The notes: generated from the sequence alone by a model not told the origin. A stretch of 61,527 bases of DNA from an uncultured Prevotellaceae bacterium (GCA_902774925.1 CACYKE010000060.1:1-61527), one strand, 5' to 3'; shown: positions 43,963 to 55,184, counted from the stretch's first letter. Translations and numbers: made by a program.

Positions 43963-45285
43963 TCAGGTGTTACTGAATTCTATTTCCAGTACCTCTTTTG
44001 TCTGGTCGGTAACGGCTACGCACTGAGCAGCTCGCAGCCCAACTAACCACACGATAACTCCTTGACTATCAACTACAACCAACTGACGACGCTTCTCAAA
44101 AACAGTCATCTTCTGGTCGGTCATCAGGTCGCTCAGCAGTTTCCTGCCTTTCATGCCGTATGGCTGCATCCAGTCACCCTCTTCCACCCTACGGATGGTC
44201 AACGGAAACCGTACTTTGGCTGCATCCAGCGTAGCGATATGAGGCTCCTTCGACACATAAACAGGCCTTTTTCGTACTGAAAAACGTGTATTTTCGTCTA
44301 AAACGTATGTTCCTTCTTCAGGCACGACAATACGTTTCGAAGGCCTTGATATTACGTTTCGTTGGCAATGAAACGTAACCTCGGATTTTTCGACAATCAA
44401 ACGCCCACGATCCTTCAAAACATCATACCCCGTCCCGGAACTGACGATTTTACCCGTCTCAGCATCCAGAATCTGACGAACTTGTTCGCCGTTGAAACCG
44501 TACTTTTTGAGCCATTCAAAAGCTAAATATTCACTTGAACCAGATTTCTCTACGTCGCTCAAATTCAGAACATTGCTATCATTAAACCTAGCAATTGCTA
44601 CATTTAATACTTGCTGCGCTTCGGCTAGATTCTCGGCCGTCCGTTGGATGTTCTCAGCGACGGCTGGATTAAGGTTTCGAAGCAAGGGAAGCACCTCCAA
44701 TCGCACGATATTCCGTTGCACGTTAGCCTCCAAATTGGTGCTATCCGTGACGTATTCCTGCCCTTTTTCAGCCAGAAACGCCTCGATTTCCGCCCTCGAA
44801 ACACACAAAAGTGGTCGTAAAATATTGCCATTTCGTGGATGAATACCCGTCAAGCCTCGTAATCCGGTACCTCTGACAAGGTTCAAAAGTACCGTTTCCA
44901 CAGAGTCATCACGGTGGTGAGCAACGCAGATTCCTGCAGCCCCAATGTCCTGACGAAGCTGTTCAAACCACTTATATCGCAGTTCGCGAGCCGTCATTTC
45001 AATGCTGACCTTATGCAACTCGGCATATTCGCGCGTATCGAAATGAGCACGATGCAATTCTACGCCAAGTCCTTTGCAAAGTTCTACGCAAAAAGCCTCG
45101 TCCCTATCCGACTCCTCGCCACGCAGATGGAAATTACAATGAGCAGCATGCACGTTGAAATGGGCGTTTTTTAGCAGTAGCAATAGTGCTACACTGTCTG
45201 CACCACCACTTAAAGCAACAATATATAAATCATTGGTGTTAAGCAGTTTATACTTTTCGATATATCGTTCAACCTTACTCCACAT
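43963..45285 (-). CDS. tilS: tRNA(Ile)-lysidine synthase
   Basis: A PP-loop ATPase that converts C34 of the CAU-anticodon tRNA-Ile to lysidine so that it reads AUA. The ATP-binding motif LSGGADSVALLLLLK lies at residues 25-40; other family landmarks are HAAHCNFHLRGEESDRDE, CVAHHRDDSVETVLLNLVRGTGLRGLTGI and RPLLCVSR. The C-terminal domain (VRFPLTIRRVEEGDWMQPYGMKGRKLLSDLMTDQK) is present. The length is 440 residues. The start overlaps the end of the rlmI-like gene by 11 bases. Confidence 0.93.
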   Translation of the reverse strand: MWSKVERYIEKYKLLNTNDLYIVALSGGADSVALLLLLKNAHFNVHAAHCNFHLRGEESDRDEAFCVELCKGLGVELHRAHFDTREYAELHKVSIEMTARELRYKWFEQLRQDIGAAGICVAHHRDDSVETVLLNLVRGTGLRGLTGIHPRNGNILRPLLCVSRAEIEAFLAEKGQEYVTDSTNLEANVQRNIVRLEVLPLLRNLNPAVAENIQRTAENLAEAQQVLNVAIARFNDSNVLNLSDVEKSGSSEYLAFEWLKKYGFNGEQVRQILDAETGKIVSSGTGYDVLKDRGRLIVEKSEVTFHCQRNVISRPSKRIVVPEEGTYVLDENTRFSVRKRPVYVSKEPHIATLDAAKVRFPLTIRRVEEGDWMQPYGMKGRKLLSDLMTDQKMTVFEKRRQLVVVDSQGVIVWLVGLRAAQCVAVTDQTKEVLEIEFSNT

Positions 45286-46489
45286 AGAGTACTAAGCCCT
45301 TCAGGTATTCACCCTCAGGATGATAGATATTGATGGGGTGATCGGCAGGCTGATGCAGCTGATGCAGGATGCGCACCTTACGCTTGGCAAGGGCTGCTGC
45401 CGTGAATACCGCATTACGGAAATGGTCTTTCGTGACCACTTGCGAACAAGAGAATGTGAAGAGAATGCCGCCCTTCTCAATCTTCTCGAAAGCCTTTTGA
45501 TTCAGGCGTGTGTAGCCTTTCAGCGCATTATGCAAGGCACCACGGTGCTTGGCGAAGGCGGGCGGGTCGAGGATGATGAGATCGTAACTGGCTGTTGGCT
45601 CTTGGCTATTAGCCGTTGGCTTTCCTATGCCCTCCAGGAACTTAAAGGCATCCTCGCAGAAGGCCTCGTGGCGAGGGTCATTGGGGAAGTTGAGTTCCAC
45701 GTTCTGCTTCGTCAGTTCGATGGCTTTTGCCGACGAGTCCACGCTATGCACGAGTTCAGCGCCACCACGCATGGCATAAAACGAGAAGCCACCCGTATAG
45801 CAGAACATATTCAGTACACGCTTACCTTTCGAGAACTTCTCCAGCAATGAACGATTCTCGCGCTGGTCAACGAAAAAGCCCGTCTTCTGGCCTTTCAGCC
45901 AGTCTACACGGAACTTCAAGCCGTTCTCCAAAGCGATATTATCGTCAGAACCTCCCAACAAAAATCCATTCATATCATCCGCTGTCATAAACGGCAACGT
46001 CGTCTCACTCTTATAATAAATATGTGAAATCCTCGATTCCATCACATTCTTCAGTGCACGAGCCACCGCCTTGCGACACAAGTGCATACCGATAGAATGA
46101 GCTTGCATGACGGCAGTTTTTCCATATACGTCGATAATTAAGCCTGGCAGATTGTCACCCTCGCCATGAACCAGTCGGTAGGTGTTATTGCTGGGATTGT
46201 CGGCAATACCAATGGCCTGGCGCATCTGAAGAGCCGACGCGAGGCGGGAGTGCCAGAAATCATCGTCAATCTGCACGTCAGAGAACGTCAATACACGGAC
46301 GGCAATAGAACCTTCCTGATAGTGCCCAACTGCGATAAAATCGCCTGAATTGGCCACCACACGCACTACTTCGCCCTCCATAATGCCCTCGTCAATACTG
46401 GCGATAGCACCCGAGAATACCCACGGATGGAATCTCTTAAGACTCTCTTCCTTACCCTTACGCAGCCGTACTTGTTTCATCATTATCAA
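45275..46489 (-). CDS. rlmI: RlmI-like class I rRNA (cytosine-C5)-methyltransferase
   Basis: A 404-residue SAM-dependent methyltransferase with an N-terminal PUA domain (VRLRKGKEESLKRFHPWVFSGAI) and a Rossmann domain (GFFVDQRENRSLL, VLNMFCYTGGFSFYAMRGGA, LIILDPPAFAKHRG, FSCSQVV). This is the RlmI/YccW pattern, acting on 23S rRNA. Before the LDPPAF motif there is an extra segment TANSQEPTAS, encoded by five 7-base units (AGCCAAC type, about 45590-45624); related proteins lack it. The reading frame survives the insertion. The C-terminal end overlaps tilS. Confidence 0.88.
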   Translation of the reverse strand: MIMMKQVRLRKGKEESLKRFHPWVFSGAIASIDEGIMEGEVVRVVANSGDFIAVGHYQEGSIAVRVLTFSDVQIDDDFWHSRLASALQMRQAIGIADNPSNNTYRLVHGEGDNLPGLIIDVYGKTAVMQAHSIGMHLCRKAVARALKNVMESRISHIYYKSETTLPFMTADDMNGFLLGGSDDNIALENGLKFRVDWLKGQKTGFFVDQRENRSLLEKFSKGKRVLNMFCYTGGFSFYAMRGGAELVHSVDSSAKAIELTKQNVELNFPNDPRHEAFCEDAFKFLEGIGKPTANSQEPTASYDLIILDPPAFAKHRGALHNALKGYTRLNQKAFEKIEKGGILFTFSCSQVVTKDHFRNAVFTAAALAKRKVRILHQLHQPADHPINIYHPEGEYLKGLVLYVE

Positions 46490-47099
46490 CCTTTATCAGT
46501 TCATAATCGCCCGTCTGCTCCAGTCGCTGCAACTCTTCGTAGAGCATGATGCACGACCAGGCATCCGTAGCGGCATATAGTTTCTGCTTATCCTGCAAGA
46601 TGTCAGCCTCCCAATTGGTCAGCTGTTCACGCTTCGAGATCTTCTGTGCAAAGAAGTTGGCATAGAGTTTCTGAAGACTCAAGTCTTCAACGCCAATCTC
46701 TCGCATATGATCCTGCAAATCAATAAAATAACCTGCGTTGAAATCGCCTAATTTGTGTAACGACAGAAAGTCATCACGCAGGGAAAGACCTATTTTCGGC
46801 ACTCGTGTGTCCTCCAGTAAACGCTTCACCGATGGCGACATGCCAAGCTGGTTCAGACGGAAAAGGAAGCAGACATCGTATGACGACACCTGTAGGAGCG
46901 CCACCTGATGCGTCTCTCCCTTCTTAAATGAAGGACGCGTTTCAGTGTCAACTCCCAATATAGGCTGTGACAGCAGATAGCGTACCGCCTTGTCAGCATC
47001 ACGCTCTGTCAGAACCACCACAATGCGCCCCTTGAAGAGCACTCGTGGCAGTGCCGCAATCTTAGCCTTGTCGAATTTATTATATATCGTTTTCATCAT
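46458..47099 (-). CDS. 3'-5' exonuclease, RNase D-like
   Basis: About 214 residues from the ATG at 47099; the frame runs 32 codons further but through a promoter. The DEDD exonuclease fold is shown by PILGVDTETRPSFKKG (the DxE pair), VALLQVSSYDVCFLF, KIGLSLRDDFLSLHK, FIDLQDHMRE, and the fourth acidic residue in DKQKLYAATDAWSCIMLYEEL. There is no HRDC domain, so it is a single-domain member of the DnaQ/RNase D superfamily. The start is 8 bases from a TACCTTTG box (47115-47108). The stop overlaps the start of the rlmI-like gene by 32 bases. Confidence 0.85.
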   Translation of the reverse strand: MMKTIYNKFDKAKIAALPRVLFKGRIVVVLTERDADKAVRYLLSQPILGVDTETRPSFKKGETHQVALLQVSSYDVCFLFRLNQLGMSPSVKRLLEDTRVPKIGLSLRDDFLSLHKLGDFNAGYFIDLQDHMREIGVEDLSLQKLYANFFAQKISKREQLTNWEADILQDKQKLYAATDAWSCIMLYEELQRLEQTGDYELIKVDNDETSTAA

Positions 47100-47179
47100 T
47101 TGAGGTGCAAAGGTACGAAAAAAGGTACAAAAAATACAAAAAAAACACCATTTTATGATGAAATCTAAGAAATAGTTAG

Positions 47180-47187
47180 TATTTTTG
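47180..47187 (+). promoter_or_regulatory. -7 box of ftsK
   Basis: TATTTTTG lies 29 bases before the ftsK ATG, divergent from the exonuclease promoter. Confidence 0.45.
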
Positions 47188-47216
47188 CACCTCATAAAAC
47201 GAAAAGTCAGTTCAAG

Positions 47217-49670
47217 ATGGCAAAAAAGAAGTCAAGCAAAGCCTCAGGAAAGAAGGCCTCGTCGATGGGTGAGGCGTTGGGCTTTAACAACATATTCAAC
47301 AACGAGCGTCTTAATTTTGTACTCGGTTTACTATTGTTGCTCATAGCAGGCTATCTGATATGGGCCTTCGTATCGTATCTCGTAACAGGAGCTGCCGACC
47401 AAAGCCTGATAGAATCACCTCGCGACGGAGAAATACTGAACGAGCACCACGAATTCCAGAATTCATGTGGCAGCATCGGAGCCTATGCCTCGTGGTTCTT
47501 CATCAAGCGTTGCTTCGGACTTCCGGCATTCCTCATCCCCATTTTCCTGTTGTTGCTGGCAGTCAATATGATGCGCGCCTACAAAGTAGGACTGCTGAAA
47601 TGGTTTATGTGTCTGACCATCGTGATGATATGGGGTTCCATTACTGCGGCTAAGTTCCTCACACCGTTCTTTGAGAATGCCTGCTTCAATCCTGGCGGAG
47701 ACCACGGTCTGGCCGTTTGTCAGCAGATAGAAGGCCTTATCGGCACCCCAGGTCTGACGGCTATTCTGGCCTTGACGGCTATAGCCTTCTTCACGTATTT
47801 AAGCATGGAGACGGTCATCATCCTGCGTAAGATCATGAATCCGTTGCACTATCTGAAGAAGATTCCCATGACCATCAATGTGGGCGGTGGTGACAGCGAA
47901 CAAACGGATAATAGCCGCGACAACATGGACACCAATCGCGTCTATGACAATCCTGAAACCGAAGAAGTCATCTTCGACCTTGGAAACGACCAGAAAGAAG
48001 ATGACGAGACAGACAATATTGTCGACGACTCATACGAGGAGCCCGACGAGAAGCCCCAAAAAGCGGACGACACCGAGTTTGTCATTGAGGAGACGGAAGA
48101 GGAGGAATCTGCTGACGGTAAGAATGTGGCAGGCAACTATGGTGACATATCTACTCCCTACGACCCTAAGCGCGACTTGGAGAACTACCGCTATCCGGAA
48201 CTCGACCTGTTGCAGCAGTATGAGAGTGACGGTAAGCCGTTCATCGACATGAACGAGCAGAACACCAACAAAAACCGCATTGTCGACGTATTGCGCAACT
48301 TCGGCGTAGAAATCAGCAGCATCAAGGCTACGGTAGGTCCTACCATCACGCTTTACGAGATTACTCCAGCCCCAGGCGTGCGTATCTCACGCATCCGTAA
48401 CTTGGAGGACGACATTGCCCTGTCGCTGTCGGCTCTGGGCATTCGTATCATTGCGCCTATCCCTGGCAAGGGCACCATCGGTATCGAGGTTCCTAACGCC
48501 AAGCCTGCTACGGTATCCATGCGTTCTATCCTCGACTCCAAGAAATTCCAGGAATCAACGATGGAGCTGCCTTGTGCCGTTGGTAAGACTATTACTAACG
48601 AGGTCTTCATGTTCGACCTCGCCAAGGCTCCACACCTGCTCGTTGCTGGTGCTACCGGCCAAGGTAAATCGGTAGGCTTGAACGCCATCATCACCTCTTT
48701 ATTATATAAGAAGCACCCTGCCGAGTTGAAAATCGTGCTCGTCGACCCCAAGAAGGTTGAATTCAGCGTCTATTCTAGCATCGAGAAGCACTTCTTGGCC
48801 AAAGTGCCTGACGACGAAGCAGAACCCATCATCACCGATGTTACCAAGGTTATCCGCACGCTCAACTCGCTGTGTAAGGAGATGGATACCCGTTACGACC
48901 TGCTGAAGATGGCTCAGGCCCGTAACATCAAGGAATACAACAAGAAATTCATCGACCGTCAGCTCAATCCTGAGCACGGCCATCGCTTTATGCCGTACAT
49001 CGTTGTGGTTATCGATGAGTTTGGTGACCTTATTATGACCGCTGGCAAGGAGGTTGAGTTGCCTATCGCACGTATTGCCCAGCTGGCGCGTGCCGTAGGT
49101 ATCCACATGATTATCGCTACCCAGCGTCCTACCACGAATATCATCACAGGTACTATTAAGGCCAACTTCCCAAGTCGTATTGCCTTCCGCGTGGGTGCTA
49201 TGATTGACTCGCGCACCATTCTCGACCGTCCAGGTGCCCAGCAACTGGTAGGACGAGGCGATATGCTCTACTTGAACGGTGGCGAACCTGTCCGTGTGCA
49301 GTGTGCTTTCGTAGATACACCTGAGGTCGAGCGCATCAACGATTTCATCGCTAAACAGCAAGGCTATCTCAGTGCCTTCGAACTGCCTGAGCCCGATACT
49401 GATGAGGATGGCGGTGGCGAGAGCCGTGACGTGGATATGCAACATCTGGATCCGATGTTCGAGGATGCAGCCCGTCTGATTGTCCGCGAACAGAGCGGAA
49501 GTACCAGTTTGATTCAGCGTAAGTTCGCCATTGGCTACAACCGTGCAGGCCGTCTGATGGACCAGTTGGAGAAGGCTGGCATCGTAGGAGCTGCTCACGG
49601 TTCGAAGCCTCGCGAAGTATTAATTATGGACGAAACAAGTCTCGAAAACCTATTATCACAATGGAAATAA
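47217..49670 (+). CDS. ftsK: DNA translocase FtsK
   Basis: An 817-residue septal DNA pump that clears chromosomes from the division plane. Four transmembrane helices lie in residues 30-210, then an acidic linker (about 225-300, rich in Glu and Asp), then the motor: alpha/beta domain from about 345 (VDVLRNFGVEISSIKATVGPTITLYEITPAPGVRISRIRNLEDDIALSL), Walker A GATGQGKSVGLNA, Walker B YIVVVIDEFGDLI, and the C-terminal gamma winged helix (AARLIVREQSGSTSLIQRKFAIGYNRAGRLMDQLEKAGIVG) that reads oriented KOPS-type sites. It heads a run with lolA, DUF5687 and rlmH. Confidence 0.95.
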   Translation: MAKKKSSKASGKKASSMGEALGFNNIFNNERLNFVLGLLLLLIAGYLIWAFVSYLVTGAADQSLIESPRDGEILNEHHEFQNSCGSIGAYASWFFIKRCFGLPAFLIPIFLLLLAVNMMRAYKVGLLKWFMCLTIVMIWGSITAAKFLTPFFENACFNPGGDHGLAVCQQIEGLIGTPGLTAILALTAIAFFTYLSMETVIILRKIMNPLHYLKKIPMTINVGGGDSEQTDNSRDNMDTNRVYDNPETEEVIFDLGNDQKEDDETDNIVDDSYEEPDEKPQKADDTEFVIEETEEEESADGKNVAGNYGDISTPYDPKRDLENYRYPELDLLQQYESDGKPFIDMNEQNTNKNRIVDVLRNFGVEISSIKATVGPTITLYEITPAPGVRISRIRNLEDDIALSLSALGIRIIAPIPGKGTIGIEVPNAKPATVSMRSILDSKKFQESTMELPCAVGKTITNEVFMFDLAKAPHLLVAGATGQGKSVGLNAIITSLLYKKHPAELKIVLVDPKKVEFSVYSSIEKHFLAKVPDDEAEPIITDVTKVIRTLNSLCKEMDTRYDLLKMAQARNIKEYNKKFIDRQLNPEHGHRFMPYIVVVIDEFGDLIMTAGKEVELPIARIAQLARAVGIHMIIATQRPTTNIITGTIKANFPSRIAFRVGAMIDSRTILDRPGAQQLVGRGDMLYLNGGEPVRVQCAFVDTPEVERINDFIAKQQGYLSAFELPEPDTDEDGGGESRDVDMQHLDPMFEDAARLIVREQSGSTSLIQRKFAIGYNRAGRLMDQLEKAGIVGAAHGSKPREVLIMDETSLENLLSQWK

Positions 49671-50290
49671 AGAAGAAATGTGCTCGATGGTTCTGCCGTC
49701 GAGGGGCTTTAGCCCTTATAATGGCACTCATTGCGACAATGCCCGTTAGTGCCCAGTCTGCCAAGCAAATACTCGACAAGGCCGCAGCAGTCGTATCAGC
49801 CAAGCAAGGTGCACAAGCTGATTTCACCATCAACGGCCAAAATATGAATGCCAGCGGTACCATTGCCATCAAGGGCCGTAAGTTCCGTGCTACAACGGCT
49901 CAGGCCATTATTTGGTATGACGGAAAGACGCAGTGGACCTATATGAAGCAAAACGACGAGGTGAACGTGGCCACTCCTAACGAAACCCAGCAGGCTGCCA
50001 TCAATCCCTACAACTTCATCTACATGTACAAAAACGGCTACAAGTATACGACAGAGAAGAAAGGTGGCAACTTCGTGGCTCACCTGACGACCAATGCCAA
50101 GAAGTATATCCTCGAGATGTACATCACCATCGACCAGAAGTCGTACACCCCGTCGCAGGTACGCTATCGTACTGCCAAGGGCTGGACAACCATTGACATC
50201 CGCAACTTCAAGCAGGCGTCACTTTCCGATGGAATCTTCCAATTTAATGCCAAAGAGTACCCAAACGCAGAAGTCATTGATTTAAGATGA
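49661..50290 (+). CDS. lolA: LolA-like outer-membrane lipoprotein carrier
   Basis: A 209-residue periplasmic protein with a signal peptide (basic start KKKCARWFCRRG, hydrophobic ALALIMALIATMPVSAQ). The mature part has the LolA fold: AKQILDKAAAVVSAKQGAQADFTINGQNM, KFRATTAQAIIWYDGKTQWTYMKQNDEVNVATP with the typical open-barrel strands, and SYTPSQVRYRTAKGWTTIDI. It should ferry lipoproteins from LolCDE to the outer membrane. It overlaps ftsK by 10 bases and DUF5687 by four, so the genes are coupled. Confidence 0.88.
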   Translation: MEIKKKCARWFCRRGALALIMALIATMPVSAQSAKQILDKAAAVVSAKQGAQADFTINGQNMNASGTIAIKGRKFRATTAQAIIWYDGKTQWTYMKQNDEVNVATPNETQQAAINPYNFIYMYKNGYKYTTEKKGGNFVAHLTTNAKKYILEMYITIDQKSYTPSQVRYRTAKGWTTIDIRNFKQASLSDGIFQFNAKEYPNAEVIDLR

Positions 50291-51780
50291 ACAAAATTCA
50301 ACTATTCTTCCTGCTTCGCAAGAACACCAAGCTCAGCGCCAAGCGTCACCCGATGTTCGAAGCCAACCAATACGGCAAATTCTTCGGATATCTTAGCGTC
50401 GCTATTGTTGCCATAGAATTCATCGCCTTAGGAACCTTCTTGGGCTGGCTTGCCGCAAAGGAAGATTCCCCCGAGGTCATCTTTTTCAGCCTGCCATTCA
50501 TTCTGATTCTCGACTTCGGTATGCGCTTTATGGCCCAACAGACGCCGATGATGCTGGTGAAGCCATATTTGCTCACACCCATCAGCAAGTATTCGGCCAT
50601 CGAGTGTTTCCTCACTTCACAACTTCTAGACTCAGGCAACCTGTTCTGGATGACCCTCTTCCTGCCTTACATGTTCATCGTCTGGTGCGGAGGAATGACC
50701 ACTTGGGCAGTCATCGGAATGCTCGTTCTGTTGCACCTGATGATCCTCGTCAACAGCCAGTGGTACCTGCTTGTGCGCACACTCGTCAATCAGAGTCTCT
50801 TTTGGTGGGCACTGCCCATAGCCTTCTATGCTGCACTCATCCTGCCAATCTTCCTGTTGCCTGACGACATGCTCGACAAAATATTCGATGGAATCGGCAG
50901 TTTCATCAGCAGCAGTGCCTTCACGTGGGTGACGTTCCTCGTGTTTGCCGTGCTGTTCTGCGTGCTATTCATGATTAACCGCAAACTGCAGATGACGCTG
51001 GTTTACGATGAAATATCAAAACAGGAGAAAACCAAACTGAAGACCGTCTCAGAATTCAACGCCCTGAACCGCTTCGGACAGATTGGCGAATACCTGAAAC
51101 TGGAAATCAAGAGCACCATGCGCAACAAAGCCATCCGCTCGCGATTCATACAGGGTGTCTGCTTCATCACGTTCTTCTCGCTGATGATAGCCTTTGGCGA
51201 CATGTACAGCGGACGCTTCACACGCAACTTCTTCTGCCTCTACGCCTTTGTGTTCTTCGGTGCCGTCAACCTGACGAAAGTGATGTGTCCTGAGGGCAAC
51301 TACATCGACCTGCTGATGGTGCACGAGGAGAATATCCTGACGTTGCTCCGCGCCAAATACTATTACTATAGCGTCATCCTGTTGTTGCCGTTCCTGCTGA
51401 TGCTGCCAACGGTCATCACGGGTCGCATCTCCATCCTGATGATTTTGGCCTACATGCTGACCGCTATGGGACCCGTCTATTGTATGTTGTTCCAGCTGGC
51501 CGTGTTCAACAAGGACACCCTACCCCTCAACGAGAAGATAACGGGCAAGAACCAGATGGAAAACAAGTGGCAGAGCATTCTGTCGTTGGTGGCAATGTTT
51601 GCACCTGTCGCTATGGTATTCATCTTCGAGGCCATCTTCGACGAAATAATTGCCTACATATTGCTGATTGTCATTGGTTTGGCGTTCGCAGTGACGGAAC
51701 CCATGTGGTTGCGCAACATCTATCGTCGCATGATGCTTCGTCGCTACACCAACCTTGAAGGCTTCCACGCAACACGTTGA
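50287..51780 (+). CDS. DUF5687 integral membrane protein
   Basis: A 497-residue polytopic inner-membrane protein with at least ten hydrophobic segments. The N-terminus (FFLLRKNTKLSAKRHPMFEANQYGKFFGYLS) and KPYLLTPISKYSAIECFLTSQLLD match DUF5687, a family resembling ABC-2 transporter permeases and usually paired with an ATPase gene. No ATPase is adjacent here. The start overlaps the lolA stop (ATGA). The stop codon is the end of the first ACGTTGA heptamer of a short tandem repeat (51774-51794). The transport substrate is unknown. Confidence 0.8.
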   Translation: MNKIQLFFLLRKNTKLSAKRHPMFEANQYGKFFGYLSVAIVAIEFIALGTFLGWLAAKEDSPEVIFFSLPFILILDFGMRFMAQQTPMMLVKPYLLTPISKYSAIECFLTSQLLDSGNLFWMTLFLPYMFIVWCGGMTTWAVIGMLVLLHLMILVNSQWYLLVRTLVNQSLFWWALPIAFYAALILPIFLLPDDMLDKIFDGIGSFISSSAFTWVTFLVFAVLFCVLFMINRKLQMTLVYDEISKQEKTKLKTVSEFNALNRFGQIGEYLKLEIKSTMRNKAIRSRFIQGVCFITFFSLMIAFGDMYSGRFTRNFFCLYAFVFFGAVNLTKVMCPEGNYIDLLMVHEENILTLLRAKYYYYSVILLLPFLLMLPTVITGRISILMILAYMLTAMGPVYCMLFQLAVFNKDTLPLNEKITGKNQMENKWQSILSLVAMFAPVAMVFIFEAIFDEIIAYILLIVIGLAFAVTEPMWLRNIYRRMMLRRYTNLEGFHATR

Positions 51781-51797
51781 ACATTGAACGTTGACGG

Positions 51798-52268
51798 ATG
51801 AAGACGATTCTCATTCAGGTGGGCAAGACGGTGAACAAGCACTTCATAGCCGGCATCAACGACTATGTGGAGCGCGTAAACCACTATATGCCCTTCGAGG
51901 TCGTCACCATTCCTGAACTGAAAAATACCAAGAATCTGACGGAAGACCAGCAGAAACAGGCCGAGGGAGAACTGATTCTGAAACAGCTACAGCCTTCCGA
52001 CACCGTAGTGCTGTTGGACGAACACGGCTCCGAATACCGTAGCATTGAGTTTGCCCGCTGGCTGGAGCAGAAGCGCAACACCGCCCGTCGTCTTGTCTTC
52101 GTCATTGGCGGACCCTACGGATTCTCGAAGGACGTCTATGCACGGGCCAACGAACAGCTAAGCCTTTCGAAAATGACCTTTTCGCACCAGATGATTCGCC
52201 TCACCTTCACGGAACAAATCTATCGCGCGTGTACGATAATAAAAGGAGAACCCTACCATCACGAATAA
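51798..52268 (+). CDS. rlmH: 23S rRNA (pseudouridine1915-N3)-methyltransferase
   Basis: A 156-residue SPOUT methyltransferase that methylates pseudouridine 1915 of 23S rRNA, in the helix 69 region that contacts the decoding site. Signatures are TVVLLDEHGSEYRSIEFARWLE, the knot glycines in LVFVIGGPYGFSKDVYARANEQLSLSKMTFSHQMIRLTFTEQIYRACTIIKGEPYHHE. The length is exactly that of RlmH. It ends a plus-strand run that begins with ftsK. Confidence 0.95.
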   Translation: MKTILIQVGKTVNKHFIAGINDYVERVNHYMPFEVVTIPELKNTKNLTEDQQKQAEGELILKQLQPSDTVVLLDEHGSEYRSIEFARWLEQKRNTARRLVFVIGGPYGFSKDVYARANEQLSLSKMTFSHQMIRLTFTEQIYRACTIIKGEPYHHE

Positions 52269-52304
52269 CGGCAGGGCTCTCACGAATGGACAAGCGAATA
52301 TAAT

Positions 52305-53765
52305 TTATTTCTCGGGAATCTGTTTCAGCACGTCCAGCAAGTGGTCCCAAACCATCTGCACGGTGGGAATGTGCAGGCGCTCGTCGGGTGTGTGGACGAA
52401 GCGCAACGTAGGACCGAACGACACCATATCGAGGTTGGGATAACGCTCTGAGAACAGGCCGCACTCCAAGCCGGCATGGATACCACGCATAATGGGTTCC
52501 TTGCCAAACAGCTTCACGTACGACTCCTTCACGATACGCTGCAAGTCGCTATGCGAGCGCATCTTCCAAGCAGGATAGCCGTCAGAATGGACGACCTCTG
52601 CACCAGCCAGACGGAAGCAAGCGCCAATGGTGGCACACATATTGTCGAGATTCGACATGACGTTCGAACGCTGCGACGCAACAATCTTGATTTCCTTCTC
52701 GCTGGTCTCGATGCTGGCGATATTGCTCGACGTCTCTACCATACCGTTCAGCGCAGGGTCTTGGCAGATGGCGTAGATGCCGTTGTCCACAGCCTGCAGG
52801 GCGAAGATGAATTTACGACCAACCTCGGCCTCAATGACGGGCTCGGCATCCGTCGATTCCATCGTCCAAACCATCTGGGTGTCCGTCACGCAAAATTCTT
52901 CTTCTACCAGCGAGGCAAAGATGTTCCAGTCGGCCTTCACGTTCTCTTTGATGGCGTTGGGAACGGCTATCACGAACATACCGTCGCGAGGAATGGCGTT
53001 GTGCATCTTGCCTGAGTTAAACTGAGCCAGACGCACGCCCTCGTACTTGTTGATGGTCTGATAGAGGAAGCGACCCAGCAGTTTGATAGCATTGGCGCGC
53101 TGTTTGTTGATGTCGTCGCCAGAGTGACCACCCACAAGGCCCTTCAACTGCGCACGCATGAAGAAATAGCCCGTAGGCACCTCCGTACGCTGAAAGTGGA
53201 AGTTAACCGTCGTGTTGCGACCACCGGCACACGAAATGAATATCTCGCCCTCGTCCTCAGAGTCGAGGTTAATCAGGTAATCGCCCGTCATAAAGCCTGC
53301 CTTCATGCCCTCGGCACCCGACAGACCAGTCTCCTCGTCGCGTGTAAAGACGCACTCGATGGGACCGTGCTCAATGTCGTCGGCGGCCAACAGTGCCAGT
53401 TCCATCGCACATCCGATACCGTCGTCGGCACCCAGCGTCGTACCCTCAGCCGTCAGCCATTCACCGTCGATATACGTCTTGATGGGGTCGCGGTCGAAGT
53501 CAATCTCGTAGTCCACCAACTTGTCGCACACCATATCCATGTGGCTCTGCAGGATCACCGTCTTACGGTTCTCCATACCCTTCGTGGCACCCTTGCGGAT
53601 GATGACGTTGCCCGTCTCGTCCACCTTCGTGTCCAACCCGTGGCTCTCGCCCCACTCTTTCAAGTACGCAATCATCTTCTCTTCACGCTTCGACGGACGC
53701 GGAATCTGGTTAATCTTCGCAAACTCCTCGAACACCGAGGCCGGTTTCAGTTCAATCTTACTCAT
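52305..53765 (-). CDS. pepD: Aminoacyl-histidine dipeptidase (PepD-type, M20C)
   Basis: A 486-residue zinc dipeptidase that hydrolyses Xaa-His and related dipeptides. Metal and catalytic residues are visible: VILQSHMDMVCDK (first His and catalytic Asp), TLGADDGIGCAMELALL (bridging Asp), FTRDEETGLSGAEGM (catalytic Glu pair), INLDSEDEGEIFISCAGG, GLVGGHSGDDINKQRANAIKLLGR, and a His near the C-terminus in RGIHAGLECGLFSE. There is no signal peptide, so it is cytoplasmic. It stands alone on the minus strand. Confidence 0.92.
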   Translation of the reverse strand: MSKIELKPASVFEEFAKINQIPRPSKREEKMIAYLKEWGESHGLDTKVDETGNVIIRKGATKGMENRKTVILQSHMDMVCDKLVDYEIDFDRDPIKTYIDGEWLTAEGTTLGADDGIGCAMELALLAADDIEHGPIECVFTRDEETGLSGAEGMKAGFMTGDYLINLDSEDEGEIFISCAGGRNTTVNFHFQRTEVPTGYFFMRAQLKGLVGGHSGDDINKQRANAIKLLGRFLYQTINKYEGVRLAQFNSGKMHNAIPRDGMFVIAVPNAIKENVKADWNIFASLVEEEFCVTDTQMVWTMESTDAEPVIEAEVGRKFIFALQAVDNGIYAICQDPALNGMVETSSNIASIETSEKEIKIVASQRSNVMSNLDNMCATIGACFRLAGAEVVHSDGYPAWKMRSHSDLQRIVKESYVKLFGKEPIMRGIHAGLECGLFSERYPNLDMVSFGPTLRFVHTPDERLHIPTVQMVWDHLLDVLKQIPEK

Positions 53766-53882
53766 ATCTTTTGTTTTAATTAGTTTGTATTACTTGTCGT
53801 TTCACATATTGATGGCAAAATTACGAAAAAAAAGCGGACTAACCAAACGTCAGCCCACCTTTTTAATATCTTTTATGCCAGT

Positions 53883-55184
<1,302 letters not shown>

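Noticed and set aside
48702-49598. A 298-codon minus-strand frame across ftsK
   Set aside because: It is antisense to the highly conserved FtsK motor domain; its composition is that of a shadow frame.
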